Shown in pieces: positions 12,152-23,089 of a stretch of 64,000 nt of DNA (its first letter is position 1; every line of letters starts with the position of its first letter). The notes under the pieces are model-generated. The model saw only the letters and a program-made list of their open reading frames with translations. It had not been told where the DNA came from and ran no database searches. The DNA comes from Steromphala cineraria (taxonomy: Eukaryota; Mollusca; Gastropoda; Trochida; Trochidae), in assembly GCA_916613615.1 (NCBI GenBank), contig OU744730.1:35883315-35947314 (forward strand). The letters run 5' to 3'. Made by a program: the position numbers and the translations under genes.

Positions 12152-12819
12152 TCGCCGACTTTTTAAACCACTTAAGACAAGATCGCAAGTTAAAAGCCGG
12201 CACTATTGAAGGCTACAGATCGGCCATTGCCTCTGTCTCTGATTTACTGGGACTAACCATCGGATCTGACGTAACCCTCACTAGACTCTTGAAATCCTAT
12301 AAACTGCAGGACATCAAGTCTCGTAACACCTTCCCCAAATTGGACCTGCTTCTAGTGCTTCAGTCTCTACAACGTGCGCCTTACGAACCTCTGTATGCGA
12401 CTTCCCTCAAGTTCTTAGCCTGGAAGACTGCCTTTCTAATCGCCTTCACCTCTGTGGCTAGAGTATTGGAGTTACATGCGATAGATTTCTCCTCTGTTGA
12501 CTTTGCTCACAAATACGCCTCAGTGTCTTTTAGAGCCTTGCCCGAATTCCTAGCAAAAAATCAGTCTACGGTTTCAGGACCGTTAGGGACCAGGGTATAT
12601 TCATTTCTGGCTCTTCCGGTTCCTGCCGACGCTAAGGACAAGACACGCCTCCTATGCCCAATTCGAGTGCTCCGTTGGTATATTGACAGAACTCAGGCCA
12701 TCAGGAGAGGCAGAAGGCGCCTTTTCATTCCCTGCAAGCCGGGTCTCTCTTCAGAAATTACCAAGAACACCATTGCGTCCTGGCTTTGCAAGACTATCGC
12801 TCTAGCCTACTCCACATAG
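12000..12819 (+). pseudogene. Tyrosine recombinase of DIRS-1, truncated
   Basis: The N-terminal part (SRLENIRNALQDRGYAQ) is followed by a deletion of the piece around the DIRS-2 YDSKW motif and by a stop. The SAM-like and catalytic region reopens at 12148 (ADFLNHLRQDRKLKAGT). The first catalytic arginine is kept (VARVLEL). At 12815 the sequence jumps past the region that in DIRS-2 codes HEIR, the tryptophan and the tyrosine nucleophile, so the gene lacks most of its active site. The loss is an internal deletion: downstream noncoding DNA (CCTATCAAC … GATGGTGGAC) still aligns to DIRS-2. Confidence 0.85.
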
Positions 12820-14557
12820 GGGGAGAGTCTGAGGGCGAGCGGTTCCGAATCCAACCTATCAACGTAGATGGTGGACGTCACCCCTTATCAAGGTGGGCAT
12901 AATTCATGAACCCGAATTTTGCACCTGACTAACCCGAAAAGTCTTAATATCGAGTTATTCTTATTGTTGTGGCGAGTGACTTGGTATAATCACTCTTTGG
13001 GAGTGTTAACACTTCGGGTTGAATATTAACTCTCCTCAGCACCTACCCTCCTACTAACTTATTCGGAGTGGAAAGTACGGTGTCACGCAGTGAGCTTCTA
13101 GCTTCTTTTTGATAGTCCATTAATAGCTCCAGAATACATCTAAGCTAACAACAAATATATATATTCATTTAGCTTAGAACACTTCCTTTCCTTCTATACA
13201 CTTGTTATAATATTAATTACGGTCTGTCGTCAGATATGACCATTCTTGTGCGACAGACCTATAGATTCATGCCCCCAATTATGCAGAGTTCTGAGGCTGG
13301 TAATCATGTTTATTCGTGAAGGTCATAACTTTAAAAATATACTTGTAGACTGGCTCACTACCAATCTACTGATACCCCTATCATAGCTGTAACCCAATTA
13401 GTTTATGAGCTATTGCAATTAAACCTGTGAATAGAAAGCACAGATTAGCCAATGTGGTACTGAGTTCCTATCTGGGAAACTAGCACCACGGGTGTCTTCA
13501 CCGACGTCCGCACTCCCGTTTTAAATATAGCCTCTAGGGTCCAAGCTCTCCAGTTCACTGATAGAATAGGTAAGGACTCCGGTTATTCATGGCTGTTTTG
13601 GGACAAGCTTGAACCTCTTACCTTGGGACTCCCGTCTGCAGAATTGGTAGGACAGACTTCTTATTCTTGTTTTGGAGTGCTGATTACTTACTTTGCTTAA
13701 TCCATTCCTTACCATTTCTTATCTCCCATTGTCCAATAAGTTAGCTATACCTAACTAGCTGCTCATTCTTGTATACACCTTATACGTCAAGATAGTGTGA
13801 GGGGTATGTTCATGAGAGCACCGTTTGTGTCTCTTATATTAACTATTTGGGTTCCAGTCTTCCCGTCCCCTGATAGCTAACCCTTGATCTTTTAGCAATA
13901 ATTACATAACCAGGATTTGCAGCCATCTGTGGTTATCTGTTAAAGTGGTGTTTAGCTCGCTCATCATTTAACAGTTAGTGGCACGAGCGGAGTAATTGCT
14001 TTGAATGTGTTCCTGATTTTAGTGGTTTACTTGTGTACTTGATTATATCATGTAAATAAATCTTTAATTAACTTTATTGGCTTATTGAATCTGTCTTTAT
14101 TGTGGGCTTTTAAACACCTTTGTCAGGTGTTACTATTCTCGCACGTTAGAGAAGATGTCACCGTGACATACGGTTTCCCCAAAATCACTCAAATCGGGTA
14201 ATTGTCTTCGTAAATATGGATCCTAATACCCATACAGGGTTTTCCTTCCTTTTAAGAAGGTAAATTACTTACGCAAATTAGGAGTTTTTTCGCCGTATTC
14301 TGAAGAATAGAACGATGTCCTAAGATCCAATTTTAGATTCGGGGGGCGTTCTATTACGCCTTTTTCCCCTAGGAATTGTCAATTACGGTTTCTTTGAAGA
14401 GATTTCGGGATGAAATTAAGAAATTTTACCGTTATTCTTAAGAATTATCTCCCCTCATTACTATGATCTAATGATAATATCAGTGTTTTTTGGATATATA
14501 ACTCTCATTTACACCATTTTAAGAGGCCTGGATACCCTTCTCCTTACGTGGTATTCA
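12820..14557. other. DIRS-1 3' noncoding region
   Basis: No open frame of interest. This ~1.7 kb lies between the recombinase remnant and the internal complementary region. Short tracts align with the DIRS-2 noncoding region (TTTACCGTTATTCTTA…, CTGGATACCC…CTCCTTACGTGG). The rest has no counterpart in DIRS-2. Confidence 0.6.
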
Positions 14558-14651
14558 GTCAATGTGGTTTAGAGGTAAGGTTTTTCGCAATAATTATGAA
14601 ACAATCACATTTATTGTTAGTAATTATAAGAAAACTTACCTCTAAACCAAC
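14558..14651. repeat. Internal complementary region of DIRS-1
   Basis: The left half is the inverse of the element's left outer end (…GGTTTTTCGCAATAATT) and the right half the inverse of its right outer end (ATGAAACAATCAC…). This arrangement is specific to DIRS-type elements and is thought to template completion of the ends and circle formation. Confidence 0.88.
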
Positions 14652-14696
14652 GAATTACTCCCTCCCTCCTCCCCGTTATCCAGCTCTCTGTTCATC

Positions 14697-14855
14697 GAAA
14701 AGAATGACAGCTGAGTTTGAAAATTCAAGGGAGTTAACTCAAGGGGAGATAATTCAGGAAGAAGAACAACACATAGACCACTAAAAAAAAAAAAATTTCA
14801 CACTCTGTACAATCTCTCCGAGAGAGAGAAATATGTCAATGTTGGTTTAGAGGTA
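14697..14855. repeat. Right inverted terminal repeat of DIRS-1
   Basis: The inverse of 8354-8513. Outside it the unique right extension continues to GATTGTTTCAT at 14896. Confidence 0.85.
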
Positions 14856-14896
14856 AGTTTTCTTATAATTACTAACAATAATTGTGATTGTTTCAT

Positions 14897-15814
14897 ACTC
14901 GAACAAAACAAAGGAGCTAGTGTGTAATATTATTTAACCACTGGTTATTTATTTACATGTTTTATGAGTCAATGAATTGTTAAATCATGAACAACTGAAA
15001 TGATAATCTCAAGAACATATTTGAAATTAAGTGTGAAATAATCATGTAAAAATCGTATATATTAGTTAAAAGGAAAGTCCTCCTGAATTTAGATTCCACA
15101 AAAAATACACCGCTCGAAGTGCTTGTCAGTGGCTTTGATTATTTTCGCTATTTTTTTGTTTTGAAGGGCGGATTAGAACTAATTACCAAACTTGACATAG
15201 TTATTAACATAAAAAATAGAAAACAAATCGAATATATAAAATTTGACGTGTCGTGTGCAAAAGTGAATTCCCTCCTGAATATTTGTGGAAGAAAAAATAC
15301 CCGCTCGAACTGGCCGTTTAATCGTAGTGATAAACTGTTGTTGTGATTGGATGCTATTAATAAATTGCCCATCCAGATTAAAGCTTGTATTATTTAAGAT
15401 TTCCCTACATAAGAAGAGACTGATGTCATGTCTGTTTAGTTTTTGGCCAGTCAGAATACAGCTTATATTAAAGAGACACAGAGTATGTTGATAGGATCAC
15501 ATATGTCAAATTTTGAAATCGATGTTATTAGTTTAGTTTAGCCTCTATATAGATAAGTTTCCAATGTCATTGCATTTAGATAATTAGAGAATAACCAACA
15601 ATGTATGAGTGATTACAGGATATCTGCCCGAGTCGAAATAATGTTCACAGTCGCGAGCCTTGGCGAGAGGAGTTGGTTATTCTATATATTACCAATTTGT
15701 AATGAAATATAATTGCAAAACGACTAAAAACATGCGATTGAGAATTCGTAGTAATGCTGTAGTAAGTGAGACCAACCAGCTGATCAGTATTCATACGCGT
15801 GTCCAACCGAACAT
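14897..15814. other. No recognised gene; small inverted repeat
   Basis: No convincing exon. A ~100-base fold-back is present: GAGAATAACCAAC near 15587 returns inverted as GTTGGTTATTCT near 15671. A direct similarity links about 15085-15135 and 15270-15320 (AAAAATAC-CGCTCGAA- phrases). Otherwise AT-rich DNA. Confidence 0.4.
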
Positions 15815-17600
15815 CTCCAGAGTGATTTAGTCAAGTCAAGTCAAAAGTCAAAATGAGTTTACTTGTACTGAGGCCAAAGGCCCATATACAAAAGAACAAT
15901 GCAAAATGTATAAAACATACACATGTAATCTATAGTGATTCTAAATACAGATTTCTTTTAGTGAAGGCATGGTAAATGAAATATTGTAAACATTTGAGAA
16001 GATTATCCTGAGATGTACACAACAGAGTTTTATATTTATAAATAGATGGCGTTTGCCAGAAGTATTGTGGAAGAAATTTTTCTCTCAAGTCTTTGAAAAA
16101 GTGACAAACGAGGGTGAAATGATATTCGCTTTCTAACGCGAGATTACATATAGGACATATACGTAAAACATATTCAATCGATTGCCATCTACCCTTATTA
16201 TCCCACCGGTATGTAATACCGTGGGATATAGTCATCGCCCTGTCCGTCCGTCCGTCCGTCCGTCCGTCCGTCTGTCTGTCCGTCCGTCCGTAATCATTTC
16301 GTTTCCGGAGCAGAACTCAAAAACCGGTCCACATATCTTTCTGAAACTTTACATGTGTATTGCCCACCTACTGAAGTGGTGCCTTTTGATATTTTCATAT
16401 TTCTATAAAATTTATTTTTTATTATTTCCATGGAAACGGCTCTTATATGGACTCTGTTCATGAAAGGTTTCGTTTCCGGAGCAGAACTCAAAAACCGGTC
16501 CACATATCTTTCTGAAACTTTACATGTGTATTGCCCACCTACTGAAGTGGTGCCTTTTGATATTTTCATATTTCTAAAAAATTTATTTTTTATTATTTCC
16601 ATGGAAACGGCTCTTATATGGACTCTGTTCATGAAAGGTTTCGTTTCCGGAGCAGAACTAAAAAACCGGTCCACATATCTTTCTGAAACTTTACATGTGT
16701 ATTGCCCACCTACTGAAGTGGTGCCTTTTGATATTTTCAAATTTCTGAAAATTTTATTTTTTATTATTTCCATGGAAACGGCTCTTATTTGGACTCTGTT
16801 CATGAAAGGTTTCGTTTCATATATATAAAACCGGTCCACATATCTTTCTGAAACTTTACATGTGTATTGCCCACCTACTGAAGTGGTGCCTTTTGATATT
16901 TTCACATTTCTGAAAAATTTAGTTTTATTATTTCCATGGAAACGGCTCTTATATGGACTCTGTTCATGAAAGGTTTCGTTTCCGGAGCAGAACTAAAAAA
17001 CCGGTCCACATATCTTTCTCAAACTTTACATGTGTATTGCCCACCTACTGAAGTGGTGCCTTTTGATATTTTCAAATTTCTGAAAATTTTATTTTTTATT
17101 ATTTCCATGGAAACGGCTCTTATTTGGACTCTGTTCATGAAAGGTTTCGTTTCATATATATAAAACCGGTCCACATATCTTTCTGAAACTTTACATGTGT
17201 ATTGCCCACCTACTGAAGTGGTGCCTTTTGATATTTTCACATTTCTGAAAATTTTATTTTTTATTATTTCCATGGAAACGGCTCTTATTTGGACTCTGTT
17301 CATGAAAGGTTTTGTTTATATAAGCTTATACTATTATGAACCTTGCTTGAAAAATTTACAATTATCTTTCAAAGGTTTACATCTTACGATCATGTGGAAC
17401 CGGTGGGATATGTCATCTTCTGATGACTCTTGTTATAATTCAGTGGTAGGACATTACACTTAAATTTTGTATAAGTTGAGCGCACCTTATTATCAATAAC
17501 AATATATAAATATCTTTCTGGTTCTAAATCAAATTTATTTTCTCTGTACATCACATATCTTGAACTGTTACAAAGAGAAGAGATTTAGTCAACAACGCTT
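15815..17600 (-). pseudogene. LINE retrotransposon 3' fragment, split by family C element
   Basis: On the minus strand the end of a non-LTR reverse-transcriptase protein is readable: YRENKFDLEPERYLYI … KFKCNVLPLNYNK, then GRWQSIEYVLRICPICN and YHFTLVC, ending with a stop near 15930. The C-terminal CPIC…H…C cluster is the zinc-knuckle-like domain found after RT in many LINEs. The 3' end carries a GACTTGACTTGACT-like tail near 15830. Positions 16201-17435 are a foreign insertion; removing it rejoins LNYNK to GRW in frame. RT catalytic motifs are not present, so the copy is 5'-truncated. Confidence 0.75.
16201..17435 (+). mobile_element. Family C element C1 with 171-bp tandem repeats
   Basis: The 5' end is a hairpin (CCCACCGGTAT against ATACCGTGGG), then a (GTCC)n tract at 16239-16290. 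About six and a half tandem units follow, mostly 171 bp, each with ACCGGTCCACATATC, CACCTACTGAAGTGG and TTCCATGGAAACGG. The 3' end has ACCGGTGGGA, the inverse of the 5' end, and a terminal hairpin (GTCATC-TTCT-GATGAC). It sits inside a LINE reading frame. Because 171 is a multiple of three, frames stay open on both strands for up to 203 codons; I regard these as by-products of repetition, not genes. Confidence 0.75.
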
Positions 17601-19258
17601 AAGAATCTAGTTTAGCTACAAAATAATACGAAACTGACGAAAATATTGACCCTGAATAAGATTGTTTACCTTTCAACATTGAACAAATTAACACACATAA
17701 AACTATTTACAAACAGGATTCTTTGACAGATATAAAAAGTATTTGAATCGGCCGGTCGTCACACGGCACAATATGGTAATGAAAATGTGAAAAAATGTCA
17801 ATTTTTTAAAACTAACTGATAAAAGTGGCGATATCTTAAAGAGAAACTTACAAAGAATGCGTCAAAACAAGTTTGTATGTCATGATAATCAAGTAATCCG
17901 AAGTTTGAATAATATTTGTTTCTTTCGATGTTTCTTTCATTCAAGTCGCCAGTATCAAGAACGATAACTATAATCGGCGTGTGAAATTGATCACGGAGGC
18001 TTGTTCCCAGGGCTGATCGACTATGAGTATGTTGGTTTGAAAAGTTATTGCTTTCATGAATGTTTTGAATTTGAGTCCTTATGATGATTAGGTGTAATTA
18101 ATCATAAATGGATCAGTGAAATTTTGTGCATGGGTAGATTTCATGTACCTTGGGGAAAAAAGCGCTGTCTTGAGGTCACAATGAAATTTAACACGTAGAT
18201 GAATAGTGTCAATAATAATCCTGCGTTTAAATATCAAACTGTAAGAAATATGATGTACAGTAATATTTATTGATATACGATTTTTTAAAACCTAATCGAC
18301 ATACGTTCGACACGTTCAATTTATCAATGAAACGTGAAAATAGTTCCGTGGACCAATCATCTTTCATTCTCTTAGGAACCGACCAATCAACGTTGAGAAT
18401 CACTTAAAAGCACATGTGCGGTATCAAAAAAAATATCCACTCGTGTAACCATGCCCGTATGTGTAAAATTAATTATTACATCTCATTCTTTTGGCAATTT
18501 TGGAAATTAGAAATTGGCACAATGTGTAGTTAGTGGACTTTTATGACTTATGACAGATGCATTACAAGTTATTAAACATTTGCTTGGATCTAAGATTAAA
18601 TTACACGTAATGCCTGTATAGCCTTTAACATGATGAAGAGGCAACAATGGCATCCTAACTGATTGTCGCAAGATTATTTTACTTTTAAATGCTGACGATG
18701 TTTATAGATATGTGTAAAATTCGTAGATAAAAGGTTTTTCAAATACTTATTTTACTTTCACACTGTTCAGTGTTTGAATATTCAATGATATCCAATATTT
18801 GAACATTTTACATGTCTAAATTAAAATCGATTCAGTCTTCATAAAATATTGCCATGTGTTTTACGCATTATGAACATAACATTTAACAGTATATATAGTT
18901 ATATACTGTCTCTGACTTAATTATCTGTAAAATAGACAGCAAACTCTCAAATTATATCTAAATCGCCATATATAAGGGTATAAAGGATCATTTCAAACAC
19001 GACTTCATTTGTAAAAAGTGATTCTGCTTTTGCAATTCTATTCTCATAGTAGCTTCAATTAAATTCAGTTACAGTCCAGTTACACTGATATAAGGGACTC
19101 TAAGATATAACACATTGCGTATGAGACAACAAATGAGTATTTTCTATGTCAACACAATATTTTTTCATAGAAATTAGTTTAATCGAGTATTGTATATTTG
19201 TATTTTCAGGAGATATCAACAAAATCATGTTTATACTAATTTCGTTGGATAGTGTAAT
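17601..19258. other. No recognised gene
   Basis: AT-rich unique-looking sequence with no family signature, no convincing exon and no tandem repeat. Upstream LINE sequence may extend a little further into its left edge. Confidence 0.45.
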
Positions 19259-19299
19259 CTACGGAAGCATCCTAGTGCCACAGTGAGAATTTTTTTTAT

Positions 19300-19640
19300 C
19301 TCCTAATTAGGAGATACTATCTCCTAATTAGGAGATACTATCTCCTAATTAGGAGATACTAACTCCTAATTAGGACTTAGTTATCACCTAATTAGGACTT
19401 AGTTATCACCTAATTAGGACTTAGTTATCACCTAATTAGGACTTAGTTATCACCTAATTAGGACTTAGATATCACCTACTTAGGACTTAGTTATCACCTA
19501 ATTAGGAGATACTTACTCCTAATTACGAGAAACTAAGTCCTAATTACAAGATACTAAGTCCTAATTAGGACTTAGCTATCACCTAATTAGTACTTAGCTT
19601 TCACCTAATTAGGACTTATTATCTACCTATTAGGTGATTG
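19300..19640. repeat. CTAATTAGG palindromic tandem array, left arm
   Basis: About 17 head-to-tail units of 18-23 bp, each containing CCTAATTAGG or a one-base variant. The first few alternate with ATACTAT; later ones with ACTTAGTTATCA. The right-arm counterpart is at 20390-20600. Confidence 0.85.
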
Positions 19641-19789
19641 CTAGGTCTAACTTCTAATGACCGATAACGCCCATACTTTAAAAGTATATTATACATGATC
19701 TATGCTATAAAAGACTCACAAAAGCACTAAAGATCATAATATATTTTGTCTTTCATATAATAATAAAAGTTTAGGAGAAAGTTTATAGA

Positions 19790-20240
19790 CTCGTGGAAAA
19801 CATTATTGACCGAGCACGAAGTCCGAGGTAAATATTGTTTTCCTCAGATCAATAAAACATTCACCATTGCATAATTGTTTTATTATTCAGAGATACAAAA
19901 ACGAAAAGACAACAAAAACTACGGCTAACTACGGGAATTTGGTTCGATTCTGATCATGACGTCATTGTCCACTTGTCCCAAAGCAATTTAACCTTATTGC
20001 TGTAGATCACGTAGTCTTTTTCGTGTTTTCCTTTTTGTATCGAAGTGTAATAAAATAACTGTGAACTGGTGAATTCGGTCCAGCCCTCTTTCTATGAACC
20101 CGAGGAAAACAATATCGACCTCTGACTTCGTCCTTGGTCAATATTGTTTCCTCAAATCCATTAACTTTGTCCTCGGTCAATATCGTTTTCCTAGGGTCCA
20201 TAAAACAGGTATAGACCTCATCACCAGTCAATATTTATAA
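19790..20240. repeat. Nested CCGAGG…CAATATTG hairpin fragment
   Basis: Several opposing copies of GAGGAAAACAATAT and its inverse (ATATTGTTTCCTC) occur here, with GACCTC / GTCCTCGGTCA arms. The same vocabulary recurs at 47960-48330, so an independent dispersed family appears nested in, or is the core of, the 19259-20636 element. Confidence 0.5.
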
Positions 20241-20389
20241 TGTCATTTATTTCATTCAACTTATCAAACTACATTGTAAATATTTGTAAAAGGATAACAA
20301 TATATAGGTCTGCAGGTGGGCGTGTATATAAGTAAAAAAGGTTAACTTTTGAATGACCTCCATGCTGAATAAAGTTTTGATTGACTGAA

Positions 20390-20600
20390 GTCCTAATAAG
20401 GAGATACTTATGTCCTAATTAGGAGGTGGTATCTCCTATTAGGAGTTAGTATCTCCTAATTAGGAGTTAGTATCTCCTAATTAGGTGATAACTAAGTCCT
20501 AATTACGTAATAGATAAGTCCTAATTAGGAGTTACTTATGTCCTAATTAGGAGTTAGTATCTCCTAATTAGGTGATAGTATCTCCTAATTAGGAGATAAA
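20390..20600. repeat. CTAATTAGG palindromic tandem array, right arm
   Basis: About nine units of the same CCTAATTAGG palindrome as the left arm, inverted relative to it, with AGTTAGTATCTC and GATAACTAAGTC linkers. It is shorter than the left arm, so unit number has changed since the arms were symmetric, or never matched. Confidence 0.85.
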
Positions 20601-20636
20601 AAAAATTCTCACTGTGGCACTAGGATGCTTCCGTAG

Positions 20637-21495
20637 TAATCTGAACTAACACCCACGGTGGTCAAATAAACAACATCAAAAGTAAATCATTTTAATTTAT
20701 AAAAATGCAGCAACTTCTTTACATTATGTCAGTACACCTTCAAACTTTTGAATACACCTCCAATTGAAATTCAAGGCATATGTACAACTTCACTCGAAAA
20801 GTTATCTGGAGCCCTGGTATGGTGTTAAAAGTGACTAGAAGCTCATAAATCATTCTATTCAACCTCGCGACAGAGACAAATTAAAATCTGAAATGTCAGC
20901 AGTGATTTCTAATACTATGACAATGATGAAGGAAAGGGTCAGATTATATTGTTGACAACTCAATCATGTATGTAATTGTATTATGTTTCCTTTCGTCTAT
21001 TAAAAAGCTCTTATGTAGTTGCCATGATTTGTTGACCTGATGACCATTAATTTCAGTTTATAAAAGTAATCTTTCAGAACAACTTGAATTTGAAAAGAAT
21101 ATCACAAAAGAATATTTGACAACAACAAACAAACCTATGATAGTTAATCTAAATAGATGAACAAGTTTGTTTTGTCTGTAAGAGTTACCAGTGCATATAC
21201 AATAAATTACCTGCATCAAAATTGATGAGCAATTTTATAAATAATTTTATTATTTATGCAGATATCTTAATTCTCTTTATCTGCTGGGTTATTTGTCCTT
21301 GAACATTTGATAGTTAAAAAAAATATTCAAAATATTTTTTTTATTTCGTAAATTTTGGAATGATGTTATAAGTTTAAGAAAAGTGGTTATTTCAGGTCAA
21401 TTGCCAATTGCAATACACTCATACGGGACATTTGTCTTGTTACATTTTTTGGCTTGCAAATGACTGCAAGTCCTTGAAAAGTGCTTGAATTTCAT
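20637..21495. other. No recognised gene
   Basis: AT-rich DNA with no convincing coding frame, splice-bounded exon or known repeat. Confidence 0.45.
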
Positions 21496-21915
21496 GGGGC
21501 CTTGGCTGTAATAACCCTGAAAATGGCCTAGAGAGTTGAAAAGTAGTGTGTAGACTGCTTGGCCAATGGGGGTTTTAAATAGTAGCCCCCAAATGGGGCC
21601 ACAGGGGTCAACAACCTAGTTTCATCTTCTCCAGTTCAAAATGGTCTTAAGAGCTTAAAAGTTGTGTGTTGACTCATTGGCCAATTTTGATTCTAAATTT
21701 TAGGATTGGTGACCCCATGACCCCAAATAGTGTCACAGGGGTCAAAACCTTTTAAAAAACTATTTTCGTCTTCTTCTCCAGATCCAAAAGGTCTAGAGAG
21801 CTGAAAAGTTGTGTGTAGACTCCTTGGCCAATGGGGATTCTAAATTGTAGATTTTGTGACCCCATGACCCCAAATGCAGTTACAGGGGTCAAAATCTTAA
21901 ACAACTTTTTCGTCT
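21496..21915 (+). mobile_element. Family A fragment A2
   Basis: About three decayed ~145-bp units: CTAGAGAGCTGAAAAG, ACTCCTTGGCCAATGGGG and TGACCCCATGACCCCAAAT phrases. Neither the 5' TAGCTCATCAGG end nor the 3' terminal hairpin is present. It abuts a LINE fragment. Confidence 0.7.
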
Positions 21916-21939
21916 AGCAGTTGTGTTTGGTCATTATCG

Positions 21940-23083
21940 GGGTTGAGGATTACGAAGGTGTCATCCACCTTCCTAAACCAACACATTGGTTGAAATGGTG
22001 AGGTGGACTCGCTGGACTACACCAGGATGGGGAAAGCTGCTACTAGCTCAGCAAGCCGGGCGCTAGGACTCCTCATCTCCAAGTTCAAGATTCTGGGAGG
22101 AATGGAGCAGCTATCTGGGGACAGTATGCACTACCGGCTTTAAAGACAGAGCCATGCGTTTTTTTATTGGACTCCCTAAGTTTTCTCCTAACGCAGCCGT
22201 AGCCGAGGGGCATTGCCTGGATACCACCTTGTGTGCGACAGTGAGATTGTATCAGCAGATTTTATAAGCACTTGTGTAATATCAACTCAAATAGACTTAT
22301 CTTCAAGGTTTTCAACATGGCAAACAAGAAAGCGGAACGACATAATAACAACTTGAATAAGAGAGTTCACAATATGTTTAAAACACTGAATCTTAACCAT
22401 TTTATTCCTGTAGAAAATACCTTCCATGTCAACTTTATATCAGCTAAGATTCGAACCAAGATGATGGACAAGTTTGTGTACGAGTGGCAGACTGACTTAT
22501 CGTGTCAAAACAGCAAACACGGGGATGGCGGCAATAAACTGAGATTTTATGGAACTTTTAAATCGTCTTTTAAACCTGAGAAGTATATTACTGACAACAT
22601 TCCAAGAAGTCACAGAAGAGCACTGGGTAGATTCCGCTGCGGCACCGCCCCTCTATGTATGTATTGCCCTGACGATGTCGAGGATGAGACACATGTTTTG
22701 CTTCATTGCCCTTTATATTCTGATTTCCGTTTAGTTTTATCTAGCAAATGTATTATTGCCAATCATAATTTTAATACTTTTACTGATGTACAGAAAATGT
22801 GTTTTATCATGTCATGCCCAGATATTGTATTTCTAACTGCCAAAACGTGAAAACTTATTTTGCAGGGAAGAACTCTCCTACAGTTTAACAAATAATTTAT
22901 TGTATATATTTATTTTATTTATATATTTTATTTCATGTATTTATGAAGTCTACTTTATATTGTATCCTTTATCTCTCGTAACCCATTTATGGGTGGCTCA
23001 CTTTTTTAAGATTGTATCAATGTATATGTATTTTATGTAAAAATTGAGGTGAGACTTAAATATATTATTTGTCTGTCTGTCTG
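21940..23083 (+). pseudogene. LINE retrotransposon 3' fragment
   Basis: The end of a non-LTR reverse-transcriptase protein can be read across frame breaks: ASRALGLLISKFKILGG, then MRFFIGLPKFSPNAAVAEGH, then the 192-codon open stretch 22272-22850. The latter has the LINE C-terminal block FRCGTAPLCMYC … DETHVLLHCPLYSDFR, a C-x2-C…H-x4-C cluster. A 3' untranslated stretch ends in (GTCT)n at 23083. The RT catalytic core (YxDD) is absent: the copy is 5'-truncated, and stops near 22142 and 22266 interrupt it. Confidence 0.75.
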
Positions 23084-23089
23084 TGATCG

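Larger units (their letters stand above)
8336..14896 (+). mobile_element. DIRS-type retrotransposon, decayed copy (DIRS-1)
   Basis: Both ends are DIRS-like. Inverted repeats lie at 8354-8513 and 14697-14855 with non-matching outer extensions (left AATTATTGCG…, right …GATTGTTTCAT). An internal complementary region (14558-14651) joins the complements of both outer ends. No target-site duplication is visible (left flank …AAATGAAT, right flank ACTCGAAC…). The order Gag, RT/RNase H, tyrosine recombinase is kept, but each is broken. The element (6561 bp) is slightly longer than DIRS-2 despite coding deletions, because its noncoding stretch between YR and the internal complementary region is about 1.7 kb against 0.7 kb. 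Confidence 0.9.
19259..20636. mobile_element. Inverted-repeat element with CTAATTAGG arrays
   Basis: The left terminus CTACGGAAGCATCCTAGTGC … GTGAGAATTTTTTTTATCTCC is repeated inverted at the right, ending GCATGCTTCCGTAG-like at 20636; the match exceeds 50 bases. Just inside each end are tandem ~20-bp units built on the palindrome CTCCTAATTAGGAG, in TATCTCC, GACTTAG and TTATCACC variants. TAAT flanks both sides and may be a 4-bp target-site duplication. The interior (about 19690-20330) has no gene. I infer a non-autonomous DNA transposon of about 1.4 kb; the superfamily is undetermined. Confidence 0.75.

Noticed and set aside
16294..17303. Long open frames on both strands (up to 203 codons)
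   Set aside because: They run through 171-bp tandem units; since 171 is divisible by three, any frame without a stop in one unit stays open. The translated text simply repeats, and no domain is seen.
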